Shown here piece after piece: positions 49,263-62,825 of a stretch of 64,000 nucleotides of DNA. The notes under the pieces were generated by a model. The model had not been told where the DNA came from. It was given only the letters and a program-made list of their open reading frames with translations, and did no database searches. How positions within the stretch are numbered: the stretch's first letter is position 1; every line of letters starts with the position of its first letter. The translations under genes and the position numbers were made by a program. Origin of the DNA: Nematostella vectensis (taxonomy: Eukaryota; Cnidaria; Anthozoa; Actiniaria; Edwardsiidae); NCBI RefSeq assembly GCF_932526225.1, contig NC_064044.1, positions 12,042,084 through 12,106,083 on the forward strand, read 5' to 3'.

Positions 49263-50425
49263 GCGATGCTGCACGATGTGTTAAGTGACGGGCCCATTTT
49301 ACCTACCGTTTCCATCTTTAAACCTTTTTAGCTTATATAAGGTTTTTATCATATATTAACTAATATCAATAATTTAATTGGCAGCCTTTGTATTTTTGTT
49401 TTCAACTGCCAAATTAGGAGAAGAAACCCTAAAATTATAAAATGCTTTATATCCCAACCGCTTTTCCAAATCAACCGATGGCGGCCGCCAGAGGCTTTTT
49501 AGTTATATTGTAACGTAATGTTCTCAGAGCATTTAACCGTTGATAGTATTTAACCGTTTAGGCAATCTGTTAGGATTACCGCAAGCCTTATCAACAATAA
49601 AGGTTATCTTTCACCACTTCCATTTAACTGCGTTTGTATCTAATTTTTTTTATAAATTACTTTTTGGAAATCAAATCTCATATACCGTTTAGTAAAAATA
49701 ATAGACAAATTACCCACAATAGCATTTGCATTTAGGCTTCTAATATTTTATAAGAAAACACTCAAGAATGATTTTAAAGATCTTTAATTAAACCATCCAT
49801 TGTGCGACATTCAAGACATTTAAAACTAACATTTTTTTTTCTAAAGGAAACATTTACATCCGGAACACTGCCGGTGTTAATAATAACACCGGCAATAACA
49901 ATAAGATTTTTTTCATTAGCAATACAGTAAAATAAGAAACATGACACTTTCCTTTCTATTTAATCGAATATAACCAATTTTTCTTCCCCCTTTCGGCCCT
50001 CATAAACTGTACTAATACGCCGCAATTTCCAAGTGACAATTATCCTATATAGGGCTCTACTTAATAACAATTTGTCCTTTTTTTATTCTCGCTTATTCAC
50101 TGCTAAAACAACCATTATCTTTAACTACATGCCTAATGATGTCAACTTATCGAACAAACACAAGAGAAGGCGTCAAAACTCTATACCTTCCTCTCTTTCG
50201 GATTGAAACATCCGGTAGATGTCGGCGTTATAGCTTTGAGTATTCACTGCATTATCCTCTGTAAGACTTGTGACAACGGCTACTTTTGATAGTAGTCTCT
50301 GATGACTGCCATTTTGTCATACTTGCAAAATACCAAGTGGTAGAATAGCAAATTTCCGTTTCCTGTAGCAAAAAGCGACACAGTTTATACCTCATGGTTG
50401 CTTTACAGACTAGAGAAAAACCCAA
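49263..50425. other. AT-rich stretch without gene
   Basis: No exon-like frame, RNA gene or ordered repeat seen. Confidence 0.5.
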
Positions 50426-50429
50426 AAAC

Positions 50430-51003
50430 TCCAGCGAAGAAAGTGTCACGACACATAACGACAGAAAAAGTTACAACACGTAACGGTAGAACGTGTCACG
50501 ACGCGTAACGACAGAAAAAGTGACAACACGTAACGGTAGAACGTGTCACGACACGTAACGACAGAAAAAGTCATAACACGTAACGGTAGAAAGTGTCACG
50601 ACACGTTATGACAGAAAAATCACGACACGTAACGGTAAAAAGTGTCACGACACGTTACGACAAAAAAAGTTACGACACGTAACGCTAGAAAGTGTCACGA
50701 CACGCTACGACAGAAAAAGTCACGACACGTAACGGAAAAAAATCACGACATGTTACGTAACGTAAGAATGAGTCAGGAAAACAACGGCAAAAAACATCAC
50801 GGCACATAACGGCAGAAAAAGTCACTACACGTAACGGTAGAAAGTTTCACGACACGTAACGACAGAAAAAGTCACGACACGTAACGGCAAAAAAACACGT
50901 ACGTAACGTAAGAATGAGTCAGGAAAACAACGGCAAATACCGTCTCGGCACGTAAACGGCAAAAAACATCACGGCACATTACGGCAGAAAACGTCATAAC
51001 ACG
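50430..51003. repeat. Minisatellite of CACGACACGTAACGGTAGAA words
   Basis: About 20 irregular units of 20-24 bp built from GTCACGACACGTAACG and ACAGAAAAA. Non-coding. Confidence 0.9.
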
Positions 51004-53700
51004 GCAGGGGGAACTCCCACCAAAACTTTGACGTAGTTGACTATTTAACTTCCGCTTGTGCATCAGCGTGTTAATGAACACTAACCTTCGCCATTACAAG
51101 GCGGGAACCTTCTGCGTGCGTGCTCCGTCGTAAAACCCCGCGCCACTTTACTTTGATATTCACGAAGGCGGGTAAATTGATTACAGTAAAGAAATGAATC
51201 ACGTGTTTTTAGTCGCACGAACGCGCGAGCAGGGAGGGAGAAAGGGAGGAAGAGTCCGTTCCGTTCCATGCTTTTTTGTCTTGAACTCTCAACTTCGCAA
51301 TTCAAATCAAAAGGCAACGGAAATATAATTCATAGTGATTAAAACAGCTCAGATTAGCATTTTCTGACGGGATTGAGTAGCAGCATAGCTGTAATTTAGT
51401 ACACGGTCAAACCATTTTTCAGGTTCGCTCATAACTCTCTCTCATAGTTCTTCTACTTGTGAAAACTCAAGACAATTACCCAGTTGTATGCTCCTATTGA
51501 TTGACTACCTGTGTTCAGTTGTACGCTCCAATTGATGGGCTACCTGTGTTTAGTTGTGCATTTCTATTAGTAGGCTACCTGTGTTCAGTTGTACGCGAAA
51601 GTAATTTGGCGGAAAATGACATCCCTGTGTCGCCGGCGAGACTACTGAAGTCTAGCGGTTATCTCTCTTGGGGGTTTTTAATCGATTTCGCAATTTCTTA
51701 GGATGCTAGAAACCAAATGGGGAAAAAACGTGACTCTTACGCGGCGAATATTGATCTATTTTCGAGCAAAATACCCTTTGGTATCCTGTGTTATCAGGAG
51801 TCGGTCGACTTAAACATCGCCCACGCTGTCGGCTGAGACTGTCACTTCTGACCGACACTTAAACGCTGCGTCTAATAAAGCGACCGACTAGCCACGCTAT
51901 CCAGATAGTTCTCTCCATTTCTAAATAAAAGTAGAGTACAAAAGAGGCGGAAGAACGTTTTCGATGGGTTATTGAACTTTGAAAGTTAAACATGCTGCAC
52001 GTTTAGAAGGACTGGGTAGCAAGAACCGCCAAAATGGAACTCGGAGTAGTTTTTGTAAATCACTAATACTCCTCCCGATCGTCAGTAGAAGATGAGGTAT
52101 TGTGAAATAATACTCTGCTTGTCAAGCAAGGAAAGATGGAATTTAAAAAATCATGTTTGCAATTTTAATATTTTATTTTAAACGAATAAAACAAAGTTGC
52201 CAAAAGCAGTAGAGCGAACAGGGGTAATTTGCAAATTAGACGGAAATGTGTTTTTCTTCTTTTCAGCCGTGAGGGTGATCTTAAAAGATGTTATTTTGCA
52301 AATAAGCCAAACAGAAATGGGGAATATGAGAATGATTAAAATAAGAGAATATCTAATCCATGTGGGAAGCAAATAACGTGCACTTGCAACGTTATGGCAC
52401 TATCTTACTCGCTCTTTAATTCTCCTATAATTACCGGTTTGCAAGCCCAGCAGACGGTTCCGTGTTTATTGCCTCTTGAAGATGATTGAATTTACATGCC
52501 TGTTATCTAAACATCTCTTTTCTATTTACTTTGGATGATAAACTGTCACGGGAAATGTGTTTAGTTGGTTTATCTTTGGAATTTAGTCGATACTTTATGT
52601 AGATTTGGATAGTTCTTTTTTTATTAAATCATCCTGCGATCCCTATAATTTATGCACACGAGAAAGAAACAGTGTTTCTTTCTCGCGCCGCGCTCGCTGT
52701 GTGCCCGATCTCCGCGACGCCCTGGGTCCCCGAGGATGGCAGAGCATCGCAATATCAAAATTGTATTTATCTGACATAGCATATTTTACTTATTTTTGTT
52801 TAACCCAAGATTATCTTGCTGAGGCCATAAATAATTTGCCTGGAAATCGTCTTTTTCTTACCGCTAAAAGATTCGCAATCGATCAAATCATCACTATTTT
52901 AAACCAGAGCCAATTGCTAGTCGGCTTGATGATAGAATAACAATGGCTTGTTGGGAAGGCGATAATCAAGACATTGATTTGAGATTGTTTCGTTTTTGGG
53001 AACGAGCGAGTGAGGTAGTCTCCATGGCAATAATAGTTTGTTTATTTAAAGAATTTCTATCAGCCACCATTTGTTATCCTAGCAAAATGCCAAGCGCGAG
53101 AAAGACTGAGGTGGAGGAGCTACAGAGACATTTCCAATGAAATTTACTAGAACTTTCTAGATTCTTTAAATAAGTTGCCTTCAAATGAAAACAATAAAAT
53201 TGTATTCCGCCGCACAATATGGAGAAAGATACTTTATCATTTCTTTATTTTAAAATATCAGCAGCTAATATTTTTTTCCAATGGACCCCGCTAACCGGAA
53301 TTGATTTTTGTCTCCCAACAGAGTTGGAGTTAACAGAGTACTTGTAATCCAGTAAATAATTTGCTTTTTGTTGCTGTTATTTTGCCGCTCAAAGCCTGAG
53401 CTCGCTAGCTTTCCACCCAAACAGTCAAGCGATTTCTTAGTGTAAGTCGGCTAGAAATTTTTATGGGAAAAGATATTATTATAAACGACGAGAGCCTGTG
53501 GACAGATACCATCTTCTTTTATTCTTTGTAAAATTCTGGCACTATTTGGGGAGGTAAGCTACGGTGAATCAGGTAACACAACGTAAGGTCAACCCGGCAC
53601 TATTTTCAGTGTAGAAATATCTACTCTAATAAAAAGACAATGACCTAAAAATTTGCCAAACATTGAACAACAGCTCTCTTGATATAGATAGGGTTCATAT
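51004..53700. other. Stretch without recognisable gene
   Basis: Short open frames (up to 111 codons, 52605-52940) have no domain, no splice context and no relation to neighbours. 51490-51600 holds a three-copy repeat of CTACCTGTGTTCAGTTGTAC. Confidence 0.5.
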
Positions 53701-53714
53701 GTGAAAAGGAGTGA

Positions 53715-54500
53715 AAGAGGAAGGGGGGGGGGGGGGGTGGGGGAAGGGAGTAGCGGCTCAGAGGAGAAACGGGGAGGGGAGGGGCCGGGGCCCAGAGCAG
53801 AGAAAAGGGAAATGGGGAGGGGGGGGCGGGGCCCAGAGACGAAGAAGAGGAAACGGGGAGGGGACGGGGCCCAGAGACAGAGAAGAGGAAACGGGGAGGG
53901 GAGGGGACGGGGCCCAGAGACGGAATAAAGGGGAACCGGGAGGGGAGGGGACGGGGCCCAGAGACGGAGAAAAGGGGAACGGGGAGGGGGGGGGGGGGGG
54001 GACGGGGCCCAGAGACAGAGAAAAGGAAACGGGGAGGGGACGGGGCCCAGAGACAGAGAAGAGGAAACGGGGAGTGGAGGGGACGGGGCCCAGAGACGGA
54101 GAAAAGGGGAACGGGGAGGGGACGGGGACGGGGCCCAGGGACGGAGAAAAGGGGAACGGGGAGGGGGGACGGGGCCCAGAGACAGAGAAAAGGAAACGGG
54201 GAGGGGGGGGGGGGACGGGGCCTAGAGACGAAGAAAAGGGGAACGGGGAGGGGAGGGGACGGGGCCCAGAGACGGAGAAGAGGGAACGGGGAGGGGAGGG
54301 GACGGGGCCCAGAGACAGAGAAAAGGGAGACGGGGAGGGGGAGGACGGGGCCCAGAGACGGAGAAAAGGGGACGGCACAAGAAAAAGATTTGAATGCCAA
54401 AAAGAATAAATGCACACCACGGATAATGACAACCTCCTTTTTATCTTAACTATTTGGAAAAACACCTGATATATAATCATGTATAAGGGTACCAAATAAA

Positions 54501-54534
<34 letters not shown>

Positions 54535-54600
54535 GGGGAACGGGGAGGGGAGGGGACGGGGCCCAGAGACAGAGAAAAGGGAAACGGGGAAACGTGGGAG
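53715..54600. repeat. G-rich minisatellite, unit 35-45 bp
   Basis: About 17 units of GGGGACGGGGCCCAGAGACG and GAGAAAAGGGGAACGGGGAG. Long frames on both strands (over 230 codons) are artefacts of base composition. G runs on the + strand could form quadruplexes. Confidence 0.95.
54376..54533 (+). mobile_element. 3' end of a non-LTR retrotransposon with (TTGA)n tail
   Basis: About 150 bp of unrelated sequence ending AAATAAAATTGATTGATTGA interrupts the G-rich array. The short tail repeat is typical of 5'-truncated L2/CR1-type insertions. The family is not identified. Confidence 0.6.
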
Positions 54601-54771
54601 GAGAGGGGTTACAAAGGGTTAAATTGAGTTCAGAGAAGGACAGAAGGGGAAGGGGGACTGAACGGGACTCAGAGAATGAGGGAATGGGAAATGGGAGGAG
54701 GCTCAGAGGAAGAGAAAATTGGGGGAGTAGAGTTTACGTTTTATGCAATTATCTTTCCATAAAGCCATGCA

Positions 54772-54945
54772 GGGGCGGATCTAGGGGGGGAGAGGGGACC
54801 ACGGCCCCTATTTTCAGACATTTGGCTAAAAAATAACAAGAATTATAAGGGGATATACGGAAGAACAATAAGTCCGGGCCCCCCCTTTCTTGAAGCTTTT
54901 GCTTGCCCCCCCCCCTTTTTTTAAACTTCTGGATCCGCCCCTACC
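54772..54945. mobile_element. Small GGGGCGGATC element
   Basis: CAGGGGCGGATCTAGG at the left and CTGGATCCGCCCCTA at the right, flanked by CCATG on both sides (possible 5-bp target duplication). Confidence 0.75.
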
Positions 54946-56816
54946 ATGTTTTCTACTTTTTGTAAATTCTTACCCACAAATAAACTTGGCGCCACAGTAA
55001 GACTACACAGCAAACCGCCAGCCACAGATGATGCGCTAAAGGTTGCCAATACCCCGTGGATGTGTCTAAGAAAATAAAGTAGAAATAAATACCACTTTTG
55101 GCCAATTCTTATAATTTTGTTAAGAAAACTAGAGATCTTTTCATTTTACGAGCATTTTAATGGTATTTAAAGTATAACGTAAATTAGAGCTCTCAAGATA
55201 ATAAATTAGTAAAATTAAGATAGGCCTTTCTAAAGAAGAGAGGGGATTTCACTTATATATACTGACGTGTTCCAAAATTGCTACGGCAAATAGCCTTGGA
55301 TATTAGAGCTTTGCACATTGGTGAACGCTTATATAATTTGAGATTCCTAACGGACTTATTTTAGTTAGAAACCCTCTTAAAAGCAAGAAGCCAACAAAGG
55401 GGTTAACACCAGCTGCATTTCGTATTGCCCGTGTTATTATCAACTCTTTGATCATTGACCTTTTGTTTATTGGTTTATAAGACAGGTCACTCCTACGATT
55501 AATATCTCTTCGTAATAAAGTCGTCTGTTTTAACACTTGATCGAGAGGGTAAGAAGGGTAGTTTTTAAAGAAAAAGAGCGGTAATAATTAAAAGAAGGTG
55601 GAAAATGACCGAGGAGATATTCTAAAATGTTATCCAAGCATTAAGGAAAACATTCGCTTAGGTTTAAGTTTTTGGTTAAAGTCAAATGAAGTCTTGTTTC
55701 TCATGATGAGATTTTATAGGCAGGAATGGTGAAAAGTTTTGTTCTTAAATACAAACTATGTTTAAATAACAATGACGATTCATATTCAATATTTGGTTAG
55801 GCCTAATTTGGCCAAGAGATTGAGTACGTAATGTTATAAGCACAATTTGGCTTTCGTCCTTCGTTTGTGAAAATAATAACAAAAGATTGGCAAGTTTTCT
55901 ATAAAACCCGCCAAGTGGTACGACGCTAAATTTGTTAGATTTAGTTGAATACCCCCAAAAAATTAACACTGTCAATTTTACCATTCCGATTACTCTCATG
56001 CCGTCAACTTTCAACTGGTTCTTTATTGAAAAATTTGAAACACTGATAAATATTGCAACACATCCACTTTTGCTGTTTTATGAATGGAGGAATTCATCAG
56101 CATTTACGAATAGGTTTTTCTCGCCCGTTTGCATTAAAGGTGGTTTAGGGGTGAAAAGTAATTGATCAGAAAACGCGAATTATTTCTTTCCTGTGTTTGG
56201 TATAAATGTAGACCTAGGCCAAAGTCTATTCTCTATTTATCAATTGAATAGATCTCTGATAAAGCATGTGTAATGATGACCAACTGATCAAATTCATGTT
56301 CTTACTCACTCGCTGCATGCTAATTTTAACTCGGTAAGCACCGGAAAATATATTCATAATTCAAGTCACGAAATTTAAAAAATAATCATCATGCTAGAAA
56401 GTTCGCACGCTTCGCGGAGCTTTTACGATTCCCATACGTGGCTCTGCTCACTTTACATACAGGCGTCTAGCATTGTTCGTATATACCGAAGTTTGAACGA
56501 GCACTCTCCGAATACGCTTCGTTACCGATCGGAATTCCGAACACAAATAATTTGCAAATATACACAAAACCAAATGGAGACTGCTTTTGTTGTGGTTTGG
56601 TACAGACTTTTCAGCGATTTCGCCGTACGATTCCTTGCCGAATGAATGAAAAATTCCACAAGCATGGACAACAGAATTCAGGCAGGAATCCGTATTGAAT
56701 TTTAGGATTAACTAGTGGATAGATAATTTTTAAATTTTAGTTTTTCTCGCGTGGGTTGAATTTATTCGCGCAAGTGTACGCGTGTGCTATTCGTCTCCGA
56801 AAGAGTCGCACTAAAC
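54946..56816. other. Upstream region of the RIM-like gene
   Basis: AT-rich, no gene recognised. Short frames (up to 89 codons) show no domain. No clear TATA box near 56817. Confidence 0.5.
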
Positions 56817-57424
56817 ATGGCAGGCTTCCGAGCTCCAGCCTCGCCTCCTCCACCTGATCTCTCGCATCTAACCGAGGAAGAAAGACACATCATTCTTGAG
56901 GTTATGAATCGGCAGAAATCATTGGAAGCCCAGACGCAAGAGATGCAGAAGTAAGCAATTGGAAACGGATAATTTCGACACGGCCAACGCCATCTCGGCC
57001 GCTCTACGCACTGACAAGATACACATAACACGACGTATACATCCTCGTTTTTTATTTAGGTGGAAGATTTTGGTTTCTTTGTCTATCAGATAACTATAAG
57101 TATGTTTTTACTCCTTGGATGCATTTACATAAAGCTGTTTTTTGCGGGGAATTTGGCCGGCAATTTGGTAGCATAGTAAAGTTCGTTGATGAATTGAAAT
57201 TTCGTTCTTTTAGGAGTATGTTGAAGGAGGTTGCTAGCTTCCAGAATCAACTGGAAAAAAAGACAGATATGGAAGTCGTGAACCCCCAAGTTAAGCAAGA
57301 AAACGTTTGCGAGATTTGCAATAAGACGAAATTTACGGAAGGAACCGGCAAAGAATGCAAATACTGTAAATTAAAGTGTTGTGCACGGTGTGGAATGGAG
57401 GTTACAATTCCAGGATCCAAACAG
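56817..57424 (+). CDS. RIMS: RIM-like active-zone protein, first two exons (gene continues beyond)
   Basis: Exon 56817-56950 starts MAGFRAPASPPPPDLSHLTE and continues EEERHIILEVMNRQK, the N-terminal Rab3-binding helix typical of RIM proteins (PDLSHLTEEER motif). Exon 57214-57424 encodes a coiled stretch (MLKEVASFQNQLEKK) and three zinc-binding Cys pairs (CEIC, CKYC, CARC) of the RIM FYVE-type finger, with NKTKFTEGTG and CARCGMEV matching the family. Phases agree (2 then 0). RIM tethers Rab3/Rab27-bound vesicles, Munc13 and calcium channels at presynaptic sites. The expected fourth Cys pair (WVCxxC in vertebrates) must lie in a later exon, which I could not find. Confidence 0.85.
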
Positions 57425-60400
57425 GTATGTTCTGTCGCTGCCACCAAAAAAATCCTAAATTTCCCGCTTAAATTTCAACCAAAATCCGGCCGTACCCTTC
57501 TTGATTATTGTGATTCCCGATTCGGAGGAAATCGAACAAGTATTATGTACGGTTCTAAGTGAAATTCACTGCCCGCTCGTTCTATTATACAATCTCCAAA
57601 GTGAAATTATTATAACTAATGTATTTTCTCTATTTTTTTTTCTCTCTCTCTCTCTCTCTGGTTCGTCTCATTGGAATACTTGGACATCTTCAGACTACGG
57701 TGAGTTAAATATTAACTCGCTTTCTTTCACAGGCTTTATTTCGTGTGATTTCAAATCAGAAAATTCGAATTAGACGGGAAAACATTCAAAGAGTTCTGCA
57801 GAATTCCAGTGTAAACAGAAATCCGACAAGCTTGGGATTTGGCCTTATAAATATTTAAAAACTATAAAACTACTTTTGTGGGTCGCTTGAAACTCAAACT
57901 GACTAAGTCATGCATATGAGATAGTATTATCAGACTTATTCATCACCCTTTCGTCTTTTAGGGTGACCACGATAAAGTTTTACTACTCGCTAAGGTAGAA
58001 ACATTCGGCTACCGAGCGATTCAGCGGTCTCAACTTTGCGGGATTTCGTAAAGAAACTCCCCCTAAACATCAAGTTTATTTATAAATGCATCAAAAATTG
58101 TCTGCCTATTTTTACGAGTGTAAGATTCTAATAACACTTACACAGCATTTTCCAAGGTTACATTTACCAAAAGTTTCTTTAGATGGTGAGTTCGTGCCAA
58201 CTTCCGTTAGCCCGATATTAAAATCGCAGCCAACGTTTTGACATTTCGTACGGGTATTTTCCCAACACAGGTGGATGATGTGTCATACATGCTATTCGTC
58301 CCACCCAGCTTCGTTTTAAAACACCGTATTCTAAATACCCATCTGCATTTTAAACCCAAGCGGTTTAAATTTTGATGCATCTCAGCCTAATACTAGCATC
58401 TTACGAATAAAAACCAAAGTGGAATTTCTCCTTGAATTTGATGCATTTCTTTACTGTGAAGTAATTTAGCATAAAGGCGCTGTACTGGTAATAACTTTGG
58501 CCGCATCTTGTTTATTTACGAAACCGTGGATTGTAATTTGTCGTGAAATTCAGCCATGCATAGGAAATGTGAAGTTACGAATTTAGGCATTCGGATATAA
58601 AGTCTACCTAGACTGCGGTACGGAGTCATCACGCAGAGAATTAACATACGTATTCGAAAATTTAATTTCAGGCCTGAGCGTAATATTCAGATTTATGGAA
58701 TACATGTTTGCTTTCTTCATTAAAGAAACTCTCCAATTCCGAGCTAGAGGTTTCTTAGGGTTTAAACAATGCATAAACCAAATCCGCTATTTCAAGAAAT
58801 GTCGATCACAGTACTGAAAGTGCTTTTATTCTCGTATGCTTATAATTTGTGTTTAGCGCATACGCTGGCAGGGAGCTCGGGGCAGGGCAAATTGACGTGA
58901 TTCGGAGAGTGAGTGAACCCCGACCCGTAGCTTTTATTCCACAAGAGTATGCGATTGGCAAAAAGTCAATAAAGAATCGAGATTGCATCTAACCAACAGC
59001 AATTTTGAGATACGAGATACGTCGTCAGGGCCCTGGTTTAAAACTTTCCCCGACACATTCAGACATAGACAGTAATAACACTTTAAAACACAGTCTTAGA
59101 TCAACCAATTAACTTCCTCGCTAGCTCATTCGGATTGGAGTAAAGTTTTTACACGAATAAAAAAACACGCTTCAAACATAAATTGCTGAATATTTAATAA
59201 GATTTCTAGGTTAAGGAGAGATACAAATTTGTTTTGTTTGGAGATAGCATGCTACTGGTTCAAATACCTGAGTACAGGTTGAAAATGCTGAATCATTTTT
59301 ATAGACTGTGCAGCTATTGCCACAGGCGGAATGTTAATACATAAGGAGGACTGTAGCCCATAATGTTTCATTACTGCCATTTACACTTAGTTTTAATAGT
59401 AGACACCGAAGTAATTACAATGTCTGGCAAAGTCGAGAAGATCCAAAATTTACACCCTAATATAGGCCTTCACAAGTATTTGTATCCATTCACGCCCTAT
59501 ACCCAGCTATACACACCCTATTCTAGATAACAGGGATTAATCATGTGCTATAGAACTCTTTAAATGTAATCTTGGACAGCTTAAAGCTGGGATTAATCGT
59601 TTATTCTATGCGTCTTCCAGACATTCACAAAAAAAAACACTATTAGGTTTGCCATTCTTTCACAAATATTTATATTTATGCTGTGCAGAAACAATTGTGG
59701 TTTTGGATGTTTAGATATTTCTGTTAAGATTCAAAGTCATTTTTGCATGGTTTTGAATAAGAATAAATTTGTGTTAATCCAATTTTGTATCAATGGGTAA
59801 CTAGGTTGAAGATTAACTCTAAAATTTCAGATTAACCCATTATTGGTCTACAATAAACATTGTATCTTTGCCAGACATACCAAAACAAATATAAAATCTA
59901 GTATACTATGTTACTTTGGCAATTCCCACAAACTAAAAATCAATGTATACATTTGAAATGTGCTTTTGGTTGTAAACCTATGTGTTTTCTAATGAAATGA
60001 ATGAAATCCAATAAGTAAACAAAAAATTCACCTGCTAAGAGAGAACTGTTTATAACTAGGAGTGTAATTCTATGGAAATTATCAGATGTACCAAGTACTC
60101 CTTAATAGCTGGTGTACATTTTCTCATGACTATATTTAGATCCAGTGTTTGTTTGTTTTTCTGTAAATGCGGGCATAGTAACTGTATTAGAAAGGAAAAA
60201 AAATCAGCTTTTTGTTAAAATCATCTTTCTCGACCAATGCTATGAAAGTTTAACTTTTCTTACTTCTTTAGTAACCCTTTTCCCCTAACCTTCGGGAGTA
60301 TAAAACACATAACATGCTTTCGAAAATCCCTTTTCTGTTATTTAAATGACTATGCAAAAATAACTAAAGAGGTTATATAATACTAACATACTAAGATATT

Positions 60401-60440
60401 GAAGAGGTCCCTACTCCAGGATAGTTTAAAAAGTGATGTT
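57425..60440. other. RIM-like gene intron, AT-rich
   Basis: No further exon could be supported. The missing finger exon (WVCxxC) was looked for and not found. A TC microsatellite lies at 57640-57660. Confidence 0.5.
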
Positions 60441-60770
60441 CAGGCCCGTACCCACGATATTTCTTGGGGGGAGGGGGGGTGCGAAATCCGAAAAAGTAAT
60501 TTTTCTGGGGGGATGGAGGAGGTTTTTCTGATAAAAATCTGACCACCCCCGACAGAACAAAAAGTTTTTTTTCTTTTTGCACAGGATGTTTATTGTCGGA
60601 TTTTGCTACAAATAAAGTCTGACTAATGGATTAATGACATACCAGAGTGATCTAGCTTATGCTTAATAGTTTTGTCTACGAATAGTACGTCTATTGAGAA
60701 CCAAAAGTGGACTTTCGGCCGTTGTGGGGGGTGCGTTCGCACCCCCTGCACCTCCCTGGGTACGGGCCTG
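60441..60770. mobile_element. MITE-like element with CAGGCCCGTACCCA ends
   Basis: CAGGCCCGTACCCACG at the left and CTGGGTACGGGCCTG at the right, flanked by ATGTT on both sides (5-bp direct repeat). Non-coding interior. Confidence 0.85.
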
Positions 60771-62308
60771 ATGTTTAATGTCTTGTTAGTGCTGAATAAA
60801 CCATGTATTCCCACCTCAATTTGGACCGCAACTGGGGGTCAAGCCACTCATATACCAGGTAGCGGGTGCAAAGTGTGTCGTTTGAAAGGTTATAAACTTG
60901 TGTGGACAGTGTTCGCTGGAAAAATGACCGCAATGCAAATATAACCAGTTGAGGTGGTCAATTAAAAAAAGACATTAGACATCACTTTAGAGTAAAACTA
61001 TCCTAGAGCCTACAATCCATCTAGTCCTAAATAAATAAAAATAGTTTTTGAATGGATATTCCTCTGATTTCCTAATGCAAAAAAGACAATAATTAACAAA
61101 ATATTAGGAAATGAGTTGTGTTTACAGCTCAACTAATATGTGAGCTTGACAGCAATATATCACAAATATATAACCTAACTGATGCCCTTGCAAAAAAGGC
61201 TTTTTAATGTTTGGAGATACTATGAATTACTTCCAGAAAATGCACCCAAATATAACCTAGCTGGCGTCATTGCCAAAAAACGCCTTAGTGCTTGAAGATA
61301 ACTGCTCATTTCCAGAAAATGCTTTAGTGCCAAACATTTTTGCTATTTTTATTATGAAACATTGTATGAATATTGCTGATGACCTTGTTATTCAAGCCTA
61401 GCCTGCAATGAGGTATTAACATACAATGATTGATTTGGGGCAGCTAAAATTAAATATGCTATTTGTGATCAAGGAGTATGGGAGTTTTTATGTTTTTATT
61501 GTCAGGATTTCTTTAAAAAAAATCTTTTCAATTATGATTTTTTTTTTCAAGGTCAAACTTCATAAAGTTTATAATAAAATAATATCATCATCCACAATTA
61601 CACAAATCAATCAACTGCAAAAACATGAAAAGTTAACTTGAAATATCTGACATGTCTACTGTTCAAAACTGGCAACATATATTATTTTGAGTTTTTAAAA
61701 GTTTCATAAAGTTTGTAAAATGCATTTTGGATTTTTTTTTTCTTTTCCATCTGCTACTCTCTATTTCAGCTTCTTGTTTCTCTGTCTCCCTGCAATTTCC
61801 CCCTTTATGCTTTAATCAATTATCTCTTTCAGTGTGATGATTTCTATCTCAACTTGTTAGTATAAACTTTAAATCAACTTTTACATAAACACCACTAACC
61901 CATCTACAAGATTGCTTGTTTTTGTTTAGAGTGGATCAGAATCCCATACATGGACAGCATTTTGTTTGATGTGGTGAACCTTTAGTCTTACCCAAATGTA
62001 ACCTAGAATAACCCTAAGCCCACCCTTTGAGCAAAAACTGGCTATGTTAGGCCTGTCGCCAGGAGTTTAAACAAAAGAGACTATTCTAGCTTAGATAACT
62101 TGTCCTTCTAGATAACTGGTTCTTCTGAACCTGCGAGCCCTTTTCATAAATACCTGCCTTGTCATCACAAATCAAAAATGGCCAAAGACAAATTATTCTA
62201 ATCCTACATCAATCACAAGCATTCTTGCAAAGAATTCTCTTTCATACGCACAACATTCATAAACATAAACGTTAATTATTGCGTTGCACTATGTTCATTC
62301 TATTTCAG
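60771..62308. other. RIM-like gene intron, AT-rich
   Basis: No ordered repeat or exon seen. A GCKVCRLK reading near 60866 resembles a finger Cys pair but its phase does not fit. Confidence 0.45.
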
Positions 62309-62392
62309 CCTGCTGCTACCGGGCCTGCTCAAGGATTTTCTCTCTTTACCAACTTGATTAATGAGGTCAAGACTCTTGCTCTCGGTCCTGAG
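62309..62392 (+). CDS. Candidate third exon of the RIM-like gene (uncertain)
   Basis: A good acceptor (TTCTATTTCAG) is followed by 84 bases open in one frame (PAATGPAQGFSLFTNLINEV, then KTLALGPE) and a GT at 62393. Both ends are phase 0, which fits the phase-0 end of the exon at 57424. The donor (GTCTGT) is weak, and the peptide does not contain the missing zinc-binding Cys pair. It could be an alternative exon or chance. Confidence 0.35.
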
Positions 62393-62669
62393 GTCTGTAA
62401 CTATTCTTACCTATCTTTACTCTTGCTTTGACTTACTGAACAGTATTGCCTTACACCATCGACATGACTGTTCGCTTTTAACATTTTTTCCCTCAATACC
62501 ATTGAACTATACAGCTTAGACCAAGCTTAGATCTACTGTACCACCAACTCAAAGACCCAGGATGTAAGGGTTTTGGGCAAGAGAGTCAGAAAAACAAGGT
62601 TTTAGAGAAAAATGTTGAGGGGTCAGGAAGGAGCTTCATTTCTTTCTTACCTTCTCCCCTAACTTCAGC

Positions 62670-62825
62670 AGCGTAGCCAGGATTTTTAACAGGAGGGGGC
62701 CCAAAAGGTCCTTTCAAGAGATTTTCTCCTGTATTTTAGATAATGTCTCATACATTTACTGTATTTTTGGCTGCTAGAAGGGGGGCCCCAGGCCCCCTGG
62801 GCCATCCCCCTGGCTACGCCCCTGA
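62670..62825. mobile_element. Small element with GCGTAGCCAGG ends
   Basis: GCGTAGCCAGGATTTTTAAC at the left is answered by CCCCTGGCTACGC at the right, with GGGGGCCC/GGGCCCC inside. Non-coding. Confidence 0.8.

Noticed and set aside
53645-54495. Frames of 230-256 codons on both strands (Pro/Ser/Leu-rich or Gly/Arg/Glu-rich)
   Set aside because: Low-complexity reading of a G-rich minisatellite, open in several frames at once.
57640-57700. Tiny RIM exon after the TC microsatellite
   Set aside because: No AG acceptor at a position giving phase 0 and no zinc-ligand residues.
60845-60935. Exon with GCKVCRLK as the missing RIM finger end
   Set aside because: Available acceptors give the wrong phase and the conserved Trp before the Cys pair is missing.
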